Origin: Sapria himalayana
Lineage: Eukaryota; Streptophyta; Magnoliopsida; Malpighiales; Rafflesiaceae
Assembly: GCA_029783825.1 (NCBI GenBank)
Contig: JAREIK010012144.1
Span: 57,811-121,810, forward strand
Reading direction: 5' to 3'
DNA length: 64,000 bases
Shown: positions 41,201 to 53,739 of the stretch, one piece after another
Position numbering within the stretch: the first letter of the stretch is position 1
Layout: each line of letters starts with the position of its first letter
Program-made: the position numbers and the translations under genes
The notes under the pieces: generated by a model
What the model was told of the DNA's origin: nothing
Database searches by the model: none
The model's input: only the letters and a program-made list of their open reading frames with translations

Positions 41201-42900
41201 CTATATGTCTATCTATATATCTGTGTATCTATCAATCAATCTATCTTTCTATCTGTGTATCTATCAATCAATCTATCTTTCTATCTGTGTATCTATGCAT
41301 CTGTCTATCTATCCATCTAGTTTTAACTACCGGTCTATCTGTTATCTCTCTATTAGTGTATCTATCTATCAATCTATCTATTTGTATATATGTCTATTTG
41401 TCTATCGATCTATTAGTCTATTTGTTTATCTATCTAACTATCTATCTATCAATCTATCAATCTGTCTGTCTGTCTGTATGTCTATCTTTAATTCTGTCTA
41501 TTTATTTTATATGTCTATATGTCTAATAATCCATTTATGTAATAATCTATGAATATATCATTCTATCAGTCTATATCTTTATTAATCTCTATGCCTATCA
41601 ATCTATCTATTTATATGTCCATCTATCTATGTGTCTATTTATCTATCTGTCTACTAGTCTATCTATCAAATGTCTATCTATCAAATGTCTATCTATGTAT
41701 ATATTTATCTACAACCTGTCTATTTGTCTATTTTGCTATCTATCTATTTTTCTTTTTGTATATCTATCTATTTATCCTTATCAGTTTAACTAACTATTTC
41801 TAAATCTATATATATATATGTATATATCTATCTATCTTTATATTTATATTTCTATTTGAATATATTTCTATATATATACCTATCTATATGTATGTCTTTC
41901 TGATAGTCTATCAATCTATATGTCTAACTATCAAACTATTGTTCTTTTTAAGTGTCTGTATGTCTATCTCTCTATCTATCTATCAATATAACTATCTATC
42001 TATATGTCTGTTTGTGAATCTATGTGTCTATATGTCTATCTAAATATCTATCTAATTGTCTATCTATCTATATATCTAACTATCTACCTATCTATTTGTC
42101 TATCTATCTATTTGTCAATTTATCAATCTTTTTGTATGTCTATCTATAAATTTTAGAATATGTCTATGTATCTTTCTATATGTATATCTATCAATCTATC
42201 TATTTGCCTATCTATTTGCCTATCTATTTGTCTATCTATCTAGCTATCTAATTGACTAAATATCTATAAGTTTAAATGCCTATTTATCTGTTTGTCTCTA
42301 TGTTTATAAATCTATTCGTATATCTATTTGTATATCTATTTATCTATCTAACTATCTATCTATCTAACTCTATATTTGTCTATCTATCTATCTGTCTGTC
42401 TGTCTATCTATCTATCTATATATTTATCTTTCTATGTGTCTATTTATCAATCTGTCTATTTGTCTATATGTCTATCTTTTTATCTATCTTTCTATCATTC
42501 TATATATCTATTAATCTATCAAACTATATATATCAATCTATTTGTTTATCCATCTGTCAATCTATATATTTATCTATGTATCTTTGTTTTTGTATATTTG
42601 TCTATTTATCTATTTGTTTATCTATCTATCTATATGTCGTTCTATCTATCTATTTATTTGTCTATCTATCTGTCTATCTATCTATCTGTTTAACTATCTA
42701 TCTGTTTATCTATCTATCTTCATATTTGTCAATCTCTCATTCTATATATGTCTATTTATTTATCTATCTATCTATCTATCTCTATAGTTGTTTATTTATC
42801 TATTTATCTATCTATTTATCTTTCTCTCACGATCTATTTCTTTTATATTATATATATATCTATTTGTATATATTTCTATATATCTACCTATATATCTTCA
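39930..42900. repeat. Degenerate (CTAT)n array between two outward-facing CACTA ends
   Basis: About 3 kb of imperfect CTAT units, opposite in orientation to the GATA arrays on the left. A segment of about 340 bp is duplicated inside it: 40390-40690 and 40750-41030 both run from (TA)n through 'ctatttatctacttattta' to 'tcaatcaattaatcaatc'. Open frames are Tyr/Leu/Ser/Ile repeat artefacts. Confidence 0.93.
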
Positions 42901-42904
42901 TGTA

Positions 42905-43310
42905 CACTACAAAAAATCCCAAATAGCTAGGGAAAATTCCCTAGCTAAATGAGGGTTTTCCATAATTAAATGGGATATAGTGACGGATTAACGATGGAAT
43001 CTTTCCCAATCTTTAGTGCTTGTCGCTAAAAATTAGCAAGGGAGAGAAATCCTAGTTAAAATATTAATTATCCTAGCTAAATTTTCAATGGTAAATTCCC
43101 TAGCTAAATTAGCAAGGGAAACTTCCCTAGCTAAATGGGGCTTTTCAGTCGCTAAACTTATATAACGATGAAAACTTTCCCAATCTAAAGTGTTCGTCAC
43201 TAAAAATTAAACGAGGGAAATAGCCCCTAGCTATGGTTTAGCGATGGAAATATCCCTAGCTAAAATAATAATTACCTTAGCTAAATTAGCAAGGGAATTT
43301 TTTTTTTATT
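42905..43310 (+). mobile_element. CACTA left terminus and subterminal repeats (host element)
   Basis: It starts CACTACAAAAAATCCCAAAT at 42905. It continues with repeated near-palindromic words of the type AGCTAGGGAAAATTCCCTAGCT and 'ttagcaaggga' in both orientations. It matches the subterminal zone of the complete element at 45195-45630, and the body sequence that follows is also shared. This element appears to be the one into which the 12.65-kb copy inserted. Its right end was not located. Confidence 0.82.
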
Positions 43311-43379
43311 TTTCAAAATATTTATTTAAATAATTTAATATTTTTATATTAAATTGAATTAAAATTGAAACTATACATA

Positions 43380-43745
43380 ATAATTTAAAATTAACAAAAA
43401 ATAAAATCATTTAATTAATTATTCTAATTCAATAATTTACATAATTTAAACAAAAACATAACAAAATTATATTTCATTTTATTCATCAATGTATCTACCT
43501 ACAATGCATAATATATAATCTATCCATCCATTGATATTGATTCCTTTCTCTCTGCTCCTCCGATCACCATCTTTCTACTGTGACAAATCTGTCCAAGTCG
43601 TGATTCTTCATGTCTAGTGAAAAATGCCTTCACTTATACAAGATTCATATGGGAAATAATGTGGTGTCATATCTGTACAAAATTTAAAGCAACCAATAAA
43701 ATCAAAATAAGTAAATAAAAAAAGTTATATTAAGATAAATATATA
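43380..43745 (+). repeat. CACTA interior module A, copy 1
   Basis: First of four copies of a module of about 350 bp. Shared landmarks are 'caatgtatctacc', 'aatgcata', 'attgat', 'tctctctgctcctccgatca', 'tctactgtgacaaa', 'catgtctagtgaaaaat', 'cttatacaagattcatatgg', and an 'agttat' tail that leads into TATATGTAC repeats. It is non-coding. The other copies are at 45640-46060, 46880-47330, and (split) 45061-45194 plus 57849-58085. Confidence 0.85.
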
Positions 43746-44665
43746 ATACTGCAGTATATATGTACATATATACTTTAGTCTATATGTACATATATACTAG
43801 CATTTCACACGTTACATATATTACTGTAGTATATCTACATATATACTATAGTATTATATATACGTATATACAGAGTACATATATACTCGGTATATACGTA
43901 TATTTAATACTACAGTATTATATGTACATATACTGTAGTATATATGTATGTATATACTCAGTATATACATACATATATACTATAATATATATGTGCGTAT
44001 ATACTAAGTATATATGTACGTATATACCAAGTATACCTATGTATATACCGAGTATATATTTAAGTATATAAAGAGTATATAGTACTTATATACAGAAAAT
44101 ATACTACGTATATACCAAGTATATAGTACGCACGTACCGAGTATATTATACGTATATACCGAGTATATATATATATACCTAGTATATATGTACGTATATA
44201 CCGAGTATATATGCATGTATATACTGAGTTTATATGCACATATATACTAAGTATAAATGTACGTATATACTGAGTATATATGTTCATATAATACTGCAGT
44301 ATTATCTGTACATATACTAAAGTATATACATACATATATGCTCTAGTATATACGTACGTATATACATATACATATGTATAATACTCTGTATATACATACG
44401 TATATACTGAGTTTATAGTACGCAAATACTGAATATATACGTACGTATATACCGAGTTTATATGTACGTATATACCAAGTATATATGCACATATATAATG
44501 AGTATATATGCATGTATATACTGAGTTTATATGCACCTATATACTAAATATATATGTATGTATATACAGAGTATATATGTACATATAATACTGCAATATA
44601 TATGTTCTCGGTATATACAAATGTATATACTCAGTATATATGTACATATATATATATATAATCAC
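43746..44665. repeat. Palindromic TATATACxGAGTATATATGTAC minisatellite
   Basis: About 0.9 kb of units near 20-24 bp alternating GTATATACCGAG or ACTGAG with TATATGTACGTATATAC. Many units are self-complementary, so the array could form hairpins or cruciforms. Frames on both strands are artefacts. Shorter arrays of the same type follow the other module A copies. Confidence 0.9.
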
Positions 44666-45060
44666 ATAGCCTCAGATGACACAAAACTGTGACAAATTAG
44701 TATTATCCCATCTATACTTCTCAAAGATGGCACAAAACTTCACTATCAACATAAATAAGAAATACGAAGATTATTTAAATTTTGGAAAATATCTCTGAAA
44801 ACACTTAGAGAAAACCCTAGAAGAGGAGCCATGAGCCAAGCTTGGAGCATCAAAGTTAACATCTTGCCTCCCCGCAACCAGAACTCTCTCTCGGTCCCAA
44901 GGCTAATAAGCGGTTGCTCTTCCCAACCATGACTAAGCTGACAAGCTAATAAAAGTACTAGCAGATGAAATAGAGACTGATCGTCTGTAGCAGTATTCCT
45001 GAACAAATTAATAAGAAACTTGAACATAAAAAAATGGAGCACTCCACCATGCTAATGAGC
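44666..45060. other. Unassigned spacer within the host CACTA element
   Basis: The segment has a minus-strand frame at 44746-45042 with hydrophobic and mixed composition ('GTEREFWLRGGKMLTL'). Nothing identifies it as a known protein, and it lacks supporting splice or start context. It is not called as a gene. Confidence 0.4.
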
Positions 45061-45194
45061 AACACAAAATGATGAAAAAATAATTTGAATAATAATTTTT
45101 AATAACTACAATCTAAGCAACCCTTATCTTACATAGTTAAAATAAAAACATAACAAAATTTTATTACATCTTTTTAATCAATGTATCTACCAAC
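45061..45194 (+). repeat. CACTA interior module A, copy 2, left part (split by insertion)
   Basis: The text up to 'caatgtatctacc' matches the start of module A. It stops at the AAC target duplication (45192-45194) before the CACTA end at 45195. The rest of the module resumes at 57849-57851 (AAC) with 'aatgcataaagtataatcta'. Confidence 0.85.
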
Positions 45195-45630
45195 CACTAC
45201 AAGAAAAATCTCATATAGCTAGGGACAATTCCCTAGCTATATGAGAAATTCCTGTTGCTAAATGGTAAATAGTGACAGAATACCAACGGATCGTATGCCT
45301 TTCTAAAGTGCTTCTTGCTAAATTTTAGCTACAAAATTTTTCATAGCTAAAAAATTAGCGAAGGAAAATTCTCTTGATAAAAAAGAAAATTTTGTTGCTA
45401 AAATAGCAAGATAAATGAAATATTCCTTCGCTAAACAAAAATAACAATGCCTGAATCCCTAGCTAAAGTCCATAGCATTAAAAAATTAGCGACGTAATTT
45501 CCGTCGCTAATTATAATATTTCCCTAGCAAAATAGCTAGGGAAATTTCCTTCTCTAAATTAGTTAGGGATTTCCCCCTCGCTAATTTAGCTAGGGAATTT
45601 TCCCTAGCTATTTTAATTTCAAAATATTTG
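45195..45630 (+). repeat. Left subterminal repeats of the complete CACTA element
   Basis: Repeated, often inverted words (TAGCTAGGGAA, TTCCCTAGCTA, ATTAGCGACG) occupy the first 430 bp. In En/Spm-type elements such subterminal repeats are the binding sites for the element-encoded TNPA-like protein. That role is inferred from the family and not shown here. Confidence 0.75.
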
Positions 45631-45639
45631 CAGAATTAA

Positions 45640-46060
45640 AAAATTTTAAAATTTTCTAATTAAATAATTTATTATTTTTAAATCATATTGAATAAAAATT
45701 GAAACTATAAATAATTTATAATAAACAAAGAATAAAATCATTAATATCTTATTCAAATTCAATATTTTACAAAATTAAAACAAAAAATAACAAACTTTTA
45801 TTTTTATTCATCAATGTATCTGCCGACATTGCATAAAGTATAATATATCTATTCATTGATGTTGCTTTCTCTCCTTCTGCTCCTCTCATCATCATTTTTC
45901 TACTACAACAAAGGTGTCCGAGTCATGGTATGTAATTTCTAGTGAAAAATTTCATCACTTATAGAAGCTTTGTATGAGGAACAATGTGGTATCATATCTG
46001 TAAGAAAATTAAACCACTCTGTCAAAAAAAAGTTATGTTTTGATACATATATAATTTTGT
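45640..46060 (+). repeat. CACTA interior module A, copy 3
   Basis: This has the same order of landmarks as copy 1 ('caatgtatctgccgac', 'attgcataaagtataat', 'tcatggtatgtaatttctag'). It leads directly into TATATGTAC units at about 46056-46240. Confidence 0.83.
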
Positions 46061-46425
46061 AGTATATATGTAAATATATTCTAGCAATTCACTTGTACAT
46101 ATATTACTATAGTATATGTACATATAAACAATAGTATTAAGTGTACATATAAACTGAGCACACATATACTCAGTATATACGTACATAAAATAGTATAGTA
46201 TTATATGTACGTATATACTGACTTTATTCGTACGTATGTACCTCATTTGGTATTGTTGCTACTGCTCTCGTTGTCGCTCCTGCCACTGCTGCCATTGCTG
46301 CTATCGCTGCCGCTCCTGCCACTGCTGCCATTGTAGTATTATGCGTACATATATATTGAGTACATATATACTCAGTATATATGCACATAAAATAATGCAA
46401 AATTATATGTACGTATATACCATAT
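46056..46425. repeat. TATATGTAC units with a short GCY triplet block
   Basis: Palindromic TATATGTAC/ACTGAG units run to about 46240. An imperfect (CTGCCG/TTGCTG)n block follows at 46247-46335, then more TATATGTAC units to about 46425. The minus-strand frame at 46022-46246 is an artefact. Confidence 0.8.
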
Positions 46426-46427
46426 TT

Positions 46428-46725
46428 TTTGCCGTTCCTGCTGCTCCCCTATCACTGTAGCCCCTGCCACTGCTGCCACTACTGCCACTACCACTGTGGC
46501 CGGTGCTAGTGCTAGCCGTCGCTATTGGTGCAGCTTCTACTGTGGTTGCTGCTTGTGCTACCTCTGCTACCATTGCTGCCGGTGCAACCTCCACTACCAC
46601 CGTTGTCGTTGCTGCCACTGCAGCCAGTGCTGCCGACGCTGCCACTAATGTTGCCGCTGCCTTCGCTACCTCCCCTGTCGCCGCCGCTAATGCAGCTATC
46701 GCTACTGATAATAGGCTTTTAGATA
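46428..46725. repeat. (GCY)n imperfect trinucleotide array
   Basis: About 300 bp of GCT/GCC/GCY-type triplets, far richer in G+C than anything nearby. It yields Ala-, Leu- and Val-rich frames on both strands (such as 46503-46874) that are composition artefacts. The same kind of array follows module A at 47515-47712 and 58212-58580. Confidence 0.85.
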
Positions 46726-46775
46726 CCTATAATAGGCTTAAACTCAACCCAAAAAATTCGGAGAAAGACAAACAT

Positions 46776-46776
46776 A

Positions 46777-46843
<67 letters not shown>
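46776..46843. repeat. (TA)n microsatellite
   Basis: Uninterrupted TA run of about 34 units. Confidence 0.95.
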
Positions 46844-46848
<5 letters not shown>

Positions 46849-46879
46849 TTATATACTTAAAAAAACACAAATAAAAATT

Positions 46880-47330
46880 GATTGTCATACAGTTTAAACA
46901 AAAATTTTATTAAATAATTTAATATTTTTAAATTAAATTTTATAAAAAATGTAACTATAATAAAAATTTTTAAATTAAACAAAAAGAATTCATATAATAA
47001 CTTATTCTAATACAATATTTTAAATAACTAAAACAAAAAAGTAACAAAAAATAAGTTACATCTTATTAATAAATATACCCACCGACTGTGCATAAAGTAT
47101 AATCAATCCATGCATTGACGTTACTTTCTCTCCCTCTGCTCCTTTAATCAGCAACTTTCTGTGGTGAAAAAGCTGTCCGAGTCATAGTTCATCATGTGTG
47201 TTGAAAAATCCCTTCACTTATACAAGCTTCGTAAGGGAAACAATGTGGTACCATATTTGTAAGAAATGTAAACCACTCTATCAAATCAAAATAAATAAAA
47301 AAATTATGTTTTGATAAATATATATTACTG
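46880..47330 (+). repeat. CACTA interior module A, copy 4
   Basis: Landmarks 'accgactgtgcataaagtat', 'catgcattgacgtt', 'tgtgttgaaaaatcccttca' and 'acaagcttcgtaagggaaac' match the other module A copies. It is followed by TATATGTAC units and a GCY block. Confidence 0.83.
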
Positions 47331-47712
47331 CAGTAAATATGTACATATATACTAGCATTTCGCTTGTATATATATTACTATAGTTTATGTACATATAAAC
47401 TGCAGTAATATGCGTACATATATTCTGAGTGCATATATACTCAGTATATATGTACATAAAATACTGCAGTATTATATGTACGTAAATACTAACTATACGT
47501 ATGTATATACCTCATTTGTTGCCGTTGTTGTTGCTCCCTCCGTCGCTACTACTGCTGCTACCCCTGCCGCTGCTGACGGTGCTGCCGGTGCTACCGCTAT
47601 AATGCCTCTGTAGATGGTGGTGCCGTAACTGCCGCCTCTGCCACTCTACCGGTGCTACCGGTGCTATAGGTGCTGCCGCCACTGCCATTACTGCCGGTGC
47701 CTTTACTACCAC
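47331..47712. repeat. TATATGTAC units followed by a (GCY)n array
   Basis: TATATGTAC/ACTGAG units cover about 47331-47512. An imperfect CTGCCG/GCTGCC triplet array covers 47515-47712. The junction text 'cctcatttgttgccgttg' resembles the junctions of the other cassettes, so the three parts appear to have been copied as one unit. Confidence 0.82.
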
Positions 47713-48525
47713 AGCTTACAAAATAAAATCCAACATTATTCAAGTTTTTATATAAAATTATATGCAAGATAAAATGCACCTTACTTTATATATCACATTT
47801 TAGGAAAATCTTGCGATGTAGGCTCTTTAAAAACTACACTGGAATTTTAAAAATAAAGAATAAAAGTAAAGATAAGAATAAAACTTAATTTTTTGAGTGG
47901 AGTCGTATAAACAAGACAGCTAGAAAATTAGGAGATAAAAGTATTAGGTCTCATCTCACTAGGCAATAAATCTCAAAAATAACATCATTAAAACACACAT
48001 TAAAAATTCAAGTTTAACAAAAACTATAATAATTCAAAATAAAAGTTAATACATGATGTTTTATTCTTGGCCTAGAACAATAATTTTCATCATAGTTTGT
48101 ATACAAAAGCACGCAAAACCTAGATTATTAAATATACAACAAAACATAAACTTCATCTCACTAAATCTAATAAAAATTTCAAAATAAAATATATTTGTGC
48201 AAAAAGATTACAAAAATAACTAATCTTTTAGAAAATATATAAGGACCTACAATATATGTATGATGATAATGACCATACCTAGCACATGAGGTTCCTAATT
48301 GACATAGGATCTAATAGAGTTTGATATCTCGAACTCAAGGCCTATTATCTTTGGAGAAAGATATTTACCATCACACCAAATCACAACTTGTAATATAAGG
48401 ACAAATGATATTTAATTGTATTGTAACTACAATATAAGAGAAATCCAAGCCTATAAATAAAAAACAAAAGACTATGAGTAGCTCATTTAGGTTAGGTGAT
48501 TCCATAGAATGAAAATCAATTGAAT
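47713..48525. other. AT-rich CACTA interior with a SINE-like remnant
   Basis: No gene seen. A remnant with 'cctagcacatgaggttccta' and 'tctcgaactcaaggc' at about 48245-48400 resembles the short repeat at 18420-18700. The rest is plain AT-rich sequence. Confidence 0.5.
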
Positions 48526-48528
48526 CTT

Positions 48529-49045
48529 ATACAGACTTCCATGCAGATCCGGGCACGGCTATGGCTCTTTCAAACTTGAGCTTCAATACTACCTTCTTAC
48601 CCTCTTCAAACTTCTAGGCAACATCTCGATATGTTGGGCAAATTTTTTTAACCTGATTCATGTTCATCATAGATGTTATGATTAAAGATGAATGAAGTTT
48701 GTGAACCAAGCTTATTGAAATGATTGGAACTTGCTGAAAGTCCTTCAATGCTTCTTTGTGATTCCCCATGGAAAGATATGCAGCACCTCATCTGTAATAA
48801 CCCTATAATTTCGGATCAATGTTAGGAGGAAGAAGAAGAAAAGTATACACAACAGACCCGTGATGCATTATGTGCCTTGGAATAGTAAGGATCACAATTG
48901 ATAGCCTTGGAAACATCCTCTACTGCACACTCATTTTCTTCCAGTTTGGCATGGGCAATTGCATGATTGGCCCAATACACAACATTCTGATCATGTAAAT
49001 TGATAGATTGTGTGTATAGTTCTATAGCACGAGCAAACCTGTTGG
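48529..49045 (-). pseudogene. PP5 (serine/threonine phosphatase 5) TPR-domain gene fragment carried in the CACTA element
   Basis: PP5 is a phosphatase whose N-terminal TPR repeats dock on Hsp90. Three exons of the TPR region are visible. Exon A (48858-49045) follows a TTTTTTTTCAG acceptor and reads 'ARAIELYTQSINLHDQNVVY' and 'NCDPYYSKAHN'. Exon B (about 48731-48791) follows ACAG and reads '*GAAYLSMGNHKEALKDFQQ', where an Arg codon has become TGA. Exon C (about 48529-48652) contains 'VKKICPTYRDVA*KFEEGKK' and 'LKLKFERAIAVPGSAW'. The catalytic phosphatase domain is absent. Retained introns show capture of genomic DNA. It lies entirely within the 12.65-kb element and on the opposite strand to the element as drawn. 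Confidence 0.88.
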
Positions 49046-51775
49046 CTGAAAAAAAAGATGACAAACATACTTATCAATGTCAATATTGATCGAAATGACA
49101 AATCTAGCTAAGATTAAAATTGATGAGACTATATGATTAGCCATCATAAAAATAAGTGTAAGCAATAGCAACCTTACATATAGATTATATTAGATCTTAC
49201 TTCTAATGAAATGACAATCAATTTCAATATGCTTATGTTTTCGTTATATATCAAATTTGAATGCTTAGTTATTTGATTATCACAGTCAAACATAGAAACT
49301 TTATCTATTTGATGCAGTATATGAATATCAAATCTCATATAACAATGATTATGACTAAGCATTCTACCTCTATATTCTCAATTTAAAATCAATATTTATC
49401 TCAATTCATTGAGGAATATTTTCTAGGCACCAACATGACTCAGATGGGAACATGTCGCATGAATCTTGGCAGGCATGAGATTCTGTTTTATGAAATTCTT
49501 TGATAAATATATGGAATGGAATTATTAAAGTATCATACATCTTCTAATTCATAAAATAGCAATAAAATTCAATTTTTATTTACTAGTAATAGTAAAAATC
49601 CAATTTTTACTTCCAAAAGATGAACACATGAGCTCAATTAAACTCGAACTCAACATATTAACACCTTGACTCGAGCTCAATTGAACTCAAACTCGACTTA
49701 TATCATTAGCAGTCCTAATTATTAGTATGAACTACTACTACAAATTAATAAATTATTATACACACTATGTTATATATGGTTGATAATGTTAAAAACACAA
49801 AAGAAACAAACATATTGATGATGATGATACTGATCCTATTAAAACAATATTCATTAACTAAAAAAATTACTCCCATGATTGATATTTATTGATATTCTAA
49901 ATCAATGAAAAAATGCATCATGTCATCACCAAATTAACATCATAGATAGAAAAAAAATACCAAATATTTATGATCATAGTTGTTAGAAACTTGTGATACA
50001 TGAAATGATACAATAATACAACATATATTTTTTTATGAAAATTAATAGGTTTCACAATTTATATCTTATTTTAAAACATATCTTACAATACATATTCCAA
50101 ACATGATATGACAGGTGATACTATGATAGAACAATACATAAATTCTCAACTATTTTCTATAATTAAAAAAAAATCAATTTAATTTTTCTTATTAAAGAAT
50201 TTATTATTTTAATTATTCAAATACACAAAAGAATTAAAAAATAACCATAAAAAAATAAGCAAAATAATCTTAGACAAAAGGTTGTATTTTTATTATCATA
50301 TACTATAATTCATACTTTTAATATACATTTATACAAATATATTTTTTAAAATATTTTTTACAACGTGAAAAAACTTATGTTACATGATACGATATAATAC
50401 ATAATACAAAAAAATGAAAAATGATATATGATATATTTTATGAGCTAACAACTATGATTATAATGTAGGGAAAAATATATAGACAAGAAAAGCAACATAT
50501 ATACATCATATATATATATTTACAATTTGCATAATATTAGAGAGGAGAATGTAAAGGCTAGTGAATAAAACTAAAAAAAAAGAAAAACCAAAGCATTAAC
50601 ATGAGCAAGCTAGAATTGGGTTTCTGAAGATAATGAAAGTTGGCTAAGGGAGACTAGAGTGAAGCTAAGAAATAACAACATAAAAGAAATAGCTTAGTTA
50701 GTCATCCATAAACATGATTTCTCAAATGAAAAAAAATGCATATATAAAAGAGAAACACATATGCCACTCTAATTCGATCAGGATTATGGTTGAGTTTCAT
50801 AGTAAATAATGCCGAAGTAATAAATGTGCCCAAGTGCATTGAGATAGAATTACTAAGAAAAGTCTTCAATAATCGACCTAGCTAAAAGCTATCCTTTTTT
50901 TTTATTATTAAGATAAGGCATTAGCCTTAAATATCCTATGATATCTATATTCATATCTTCGTTTGTATAAGAAAATTTTGATATGCCACTTTACCTTTTA
51001 TCGTTTTAAAAAAAGTCATCTCCCCTCATTTTTAACACTGTGGAAGACTAGTCGGACCCCAATGAGATAGAATTCTTAGGGATGCCTTGCTTTCCATGCC
51101 ATGTGCTTCCTCCAATGCCAGATATGGGGCTGCCCTATATTATACAACCAAGCACATTCTTAAACAAGCTAATTAAGAGAAGTAAAGGTTGCTCGTAGAT
51201 AAAATTGGTTTAAATGAGAAGGGTGACAATAATTGCATGCAATTCTTGCTAGGGTGCTCATAGATATTAAGATCTCTATGATCTTTAGTAGAATATTTGT
51301 TTGGCTATGTTAAGTGGTGTGATGCTGAAAGCTCAATCGATTTATTTTGTACGTAGGACATCCTTAAGAATGCCCTAACTATTTATTTGCAAGGGTGGGG
51401 AGCAATCGAGAACAAGGATGATAGATGGAACATTGATCCAACGTTTGAGCCTAATGGGATAGAGACGAATAGGCTCATTTCTTTGAAAGGTTGTTTAACT
51501 GTTGAAATAACACAGAGAGTTTCCCCACATATTTATTTTCATAGTTGAATGTCAAATGAAAGATGCAAGATGACGAATAAAAAAAATATAATTGAAGAGG
51601 AACTAGAAGCCTTAAGCACTAGGCCAGACCAATTTTCTTTTCTCTTTGAAAACATAGGTTGAGGAAGGGGAAGGATAAAAATTTGTTTACCCGATTAGAC
51701 TATTCCCATGTTACAAAATCTTCTTCTTCAAATGAGCCTTAAAGGGAACTTAGAATACTTCGCCTATTGTATTTT

Positions 51776-51778
<3 letters not shown>
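49046..51778. other. AT-rich CACTA interior, no gene recognised
   Basis: No clear reading frame or family resemblance. The short minus-strand frame at 49174-49362 has low-information composition. The stretch at 51000-51780 has slightly higher G+C but no recognisable protein. Confidence 0.5.

Positions 51779-51826
<48 letters not shown>
51779..51826. repeat. (CA)n-(TA)n microsatellite
   Basis: About 14 CA units followed by about 9 TA units. Confidence 0.95.
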
Positions 51827-53407
51827 ACCTATTGGCTGGCTGGCCTTTTGTTTTGAAGAATAACAGCTTAGTTAGGATAACGAAGACAAAGCCTTCCAAC
51901 ATAAGTTATTAAAACATTATTCGATATTACCATCAACAACAAAGCGTGGCTTCTCGCCTCAGGGCCCCTAGTGCTCTTTTAATTAATTGGCTTTGTATAT
52001 AGTATCTCAACATATATAAGAGAAAGTATGATCAAAAACATATCTATAAAGCCTTTGTATATATGCTATCATTAAATGTGAATACTATTTTAAGAAGAAT
52101 ACCAAAATAGCTCTACAATGCAAACTCACCACCTAAGGACCAAGTCCATCACATCATACCACCAACCTCGAATCTATATTACGAAATAACTATTTATAAT
52201 TAGAATGAATTTATTATTGTGATTACAATTATTTGACTATTTTAGGTTGATTTCCAATGAATAAGAGTTGGTGAGAGAAGTTATGATGAAAAACACTATG
52301 GGGGATCAAGATCATTTAACATTGTCATTATTATGCAAAATCAAGACCCTCTTTATATTGTCCAAAGCCATGGAAAATCAAAACTCTTATCAATGTGTAC
52401 AATTAGTCGAGGTAATCTTCTTCACGATACACCCACGGAATTATCATAATTATTTCAGCAACATAAATAACTAAAGTAAAAATATTTGAGATTATTAGAG
52501 TGGCATTATCTAGTAAATAACACTTCAAATCACATGATAGATTTCACTCAAAATACAAACATAATTAATTGTCATCAAAACTAATATGATTGTGCTTTAA
52601 CTCCTTGTTGATTTTTATCTAGTAAAAACCTTCTACTAGATAAAACATTCAAATAGTAATGGATGTAACAAAGTTCAATTGGATAACTTTCAAACAAGAT
52701 CCAAAGCCACGTTAATGGTAATTCACATATTGTGGTTATTTAAAGCATCTACTCCTTGAATTGGAGCATGAAAAATGTCAGCACCAGACGATGATATCCA
52801 TGTGGTTCCTATTCACATTGGGTAATTACGTAACATAGAATCAACTATGGATAGCATTAGGGATGATGACAAACCCTACGGACTTGGGCTCATACTTTCA
52901 AGAAGGTAGACATCAAATACACAAGGTCTAGTTTTAGAATAGCATTAGCTAAATAAACAAATTCAATCAATAGAAATGATAATAAATTGTTAGAAGAATA
53001 TGGAAAACTATATAAATACATATAATAACTATTTAAAATAAAAAAGGAAACATTATTAAAATGTAGAGAGATGTTTTATCACTAATTTTCTTTAGGCAAT
53101 TTTACTGAAATAGGATGAATGCTTTTATTAAAATGCAACTTTTGATTAGAACCTAGCTTTTTTATTGGGGCGAAATGACAAATTTGATGATTTTAATTAT
53201 TAATTTATCTTTGTTAAAATTTTTTTTTTCTTAAATTTGTTAAAGGTGTGATCCGTTATTTTATAAGGTATGAATATTAAAATGAGAATTTTTAATTTTC
53301 TTGAGAAATCCATAATTAGTTTTTCTAAAGTATATTAGAAATCCATGAATTAATGAAAAATAAAATAAAACTATTTTGGTGCACTATTTAAAGCTAAATT
53401 AAAGCAT

Positions 53408-53410
<3 letters not shown>
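51827..53410. other. AT-rich CACTA interior, no gene recognised
   Basis: Includes a plus-strand frame at 52268-52474 without family resemblance. Nothing supportable as a gene. Confidence 0.5.
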
Positions 53411-53468
<58 letters not shown>

Positions 53469-53692
53469 ATGCATAAGCATATATATATACATATAAATAT
53501 ATGCATCTATAAATAAATATATATAAACAAGTATATATATAGACACACATACATATAAACTTGTACATATAGATTTCTATATATATGTTATCAAAATTGT
53601 TTTTTTATATAGTCTATGTAGGCCTATATATATATAATAATTATTATTATTATATAACATCTATATATACAATTGTATATATATAACATATG

Positions 53693-53739
<47 letters not shown>

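Noticed and set aside
39904..42909. Interpretation of the CTAT array as the interior of one CACTA element
   Set aside because: The two ends face outward: TAGTG at the left edge and CACTA at the right. A single element needs the opposite order, and the 3-bp flanks do not match.
40263..42930. Plus-strand Tyr/Leu/Ser frames of up to 216 residues
   Set aside because: CTAT-repeat artefact. The change of strand only reflects the opposite array orientation.
44746..45042. 98-residue minus-strand frame in the host CACTA element
   Set aside because: No recognisable motif, no start or splice support. It could be chance or a worn piece of a captured gene, but nothing allows a call.
46503..46874. Ala/Val/Thr-rich frame that could look like a low-complexity protein
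   Set aside because: It is a read-through of the imperfect GCY triplet array into the (TA)n tract. Overlapping frames on both strands are equally open.
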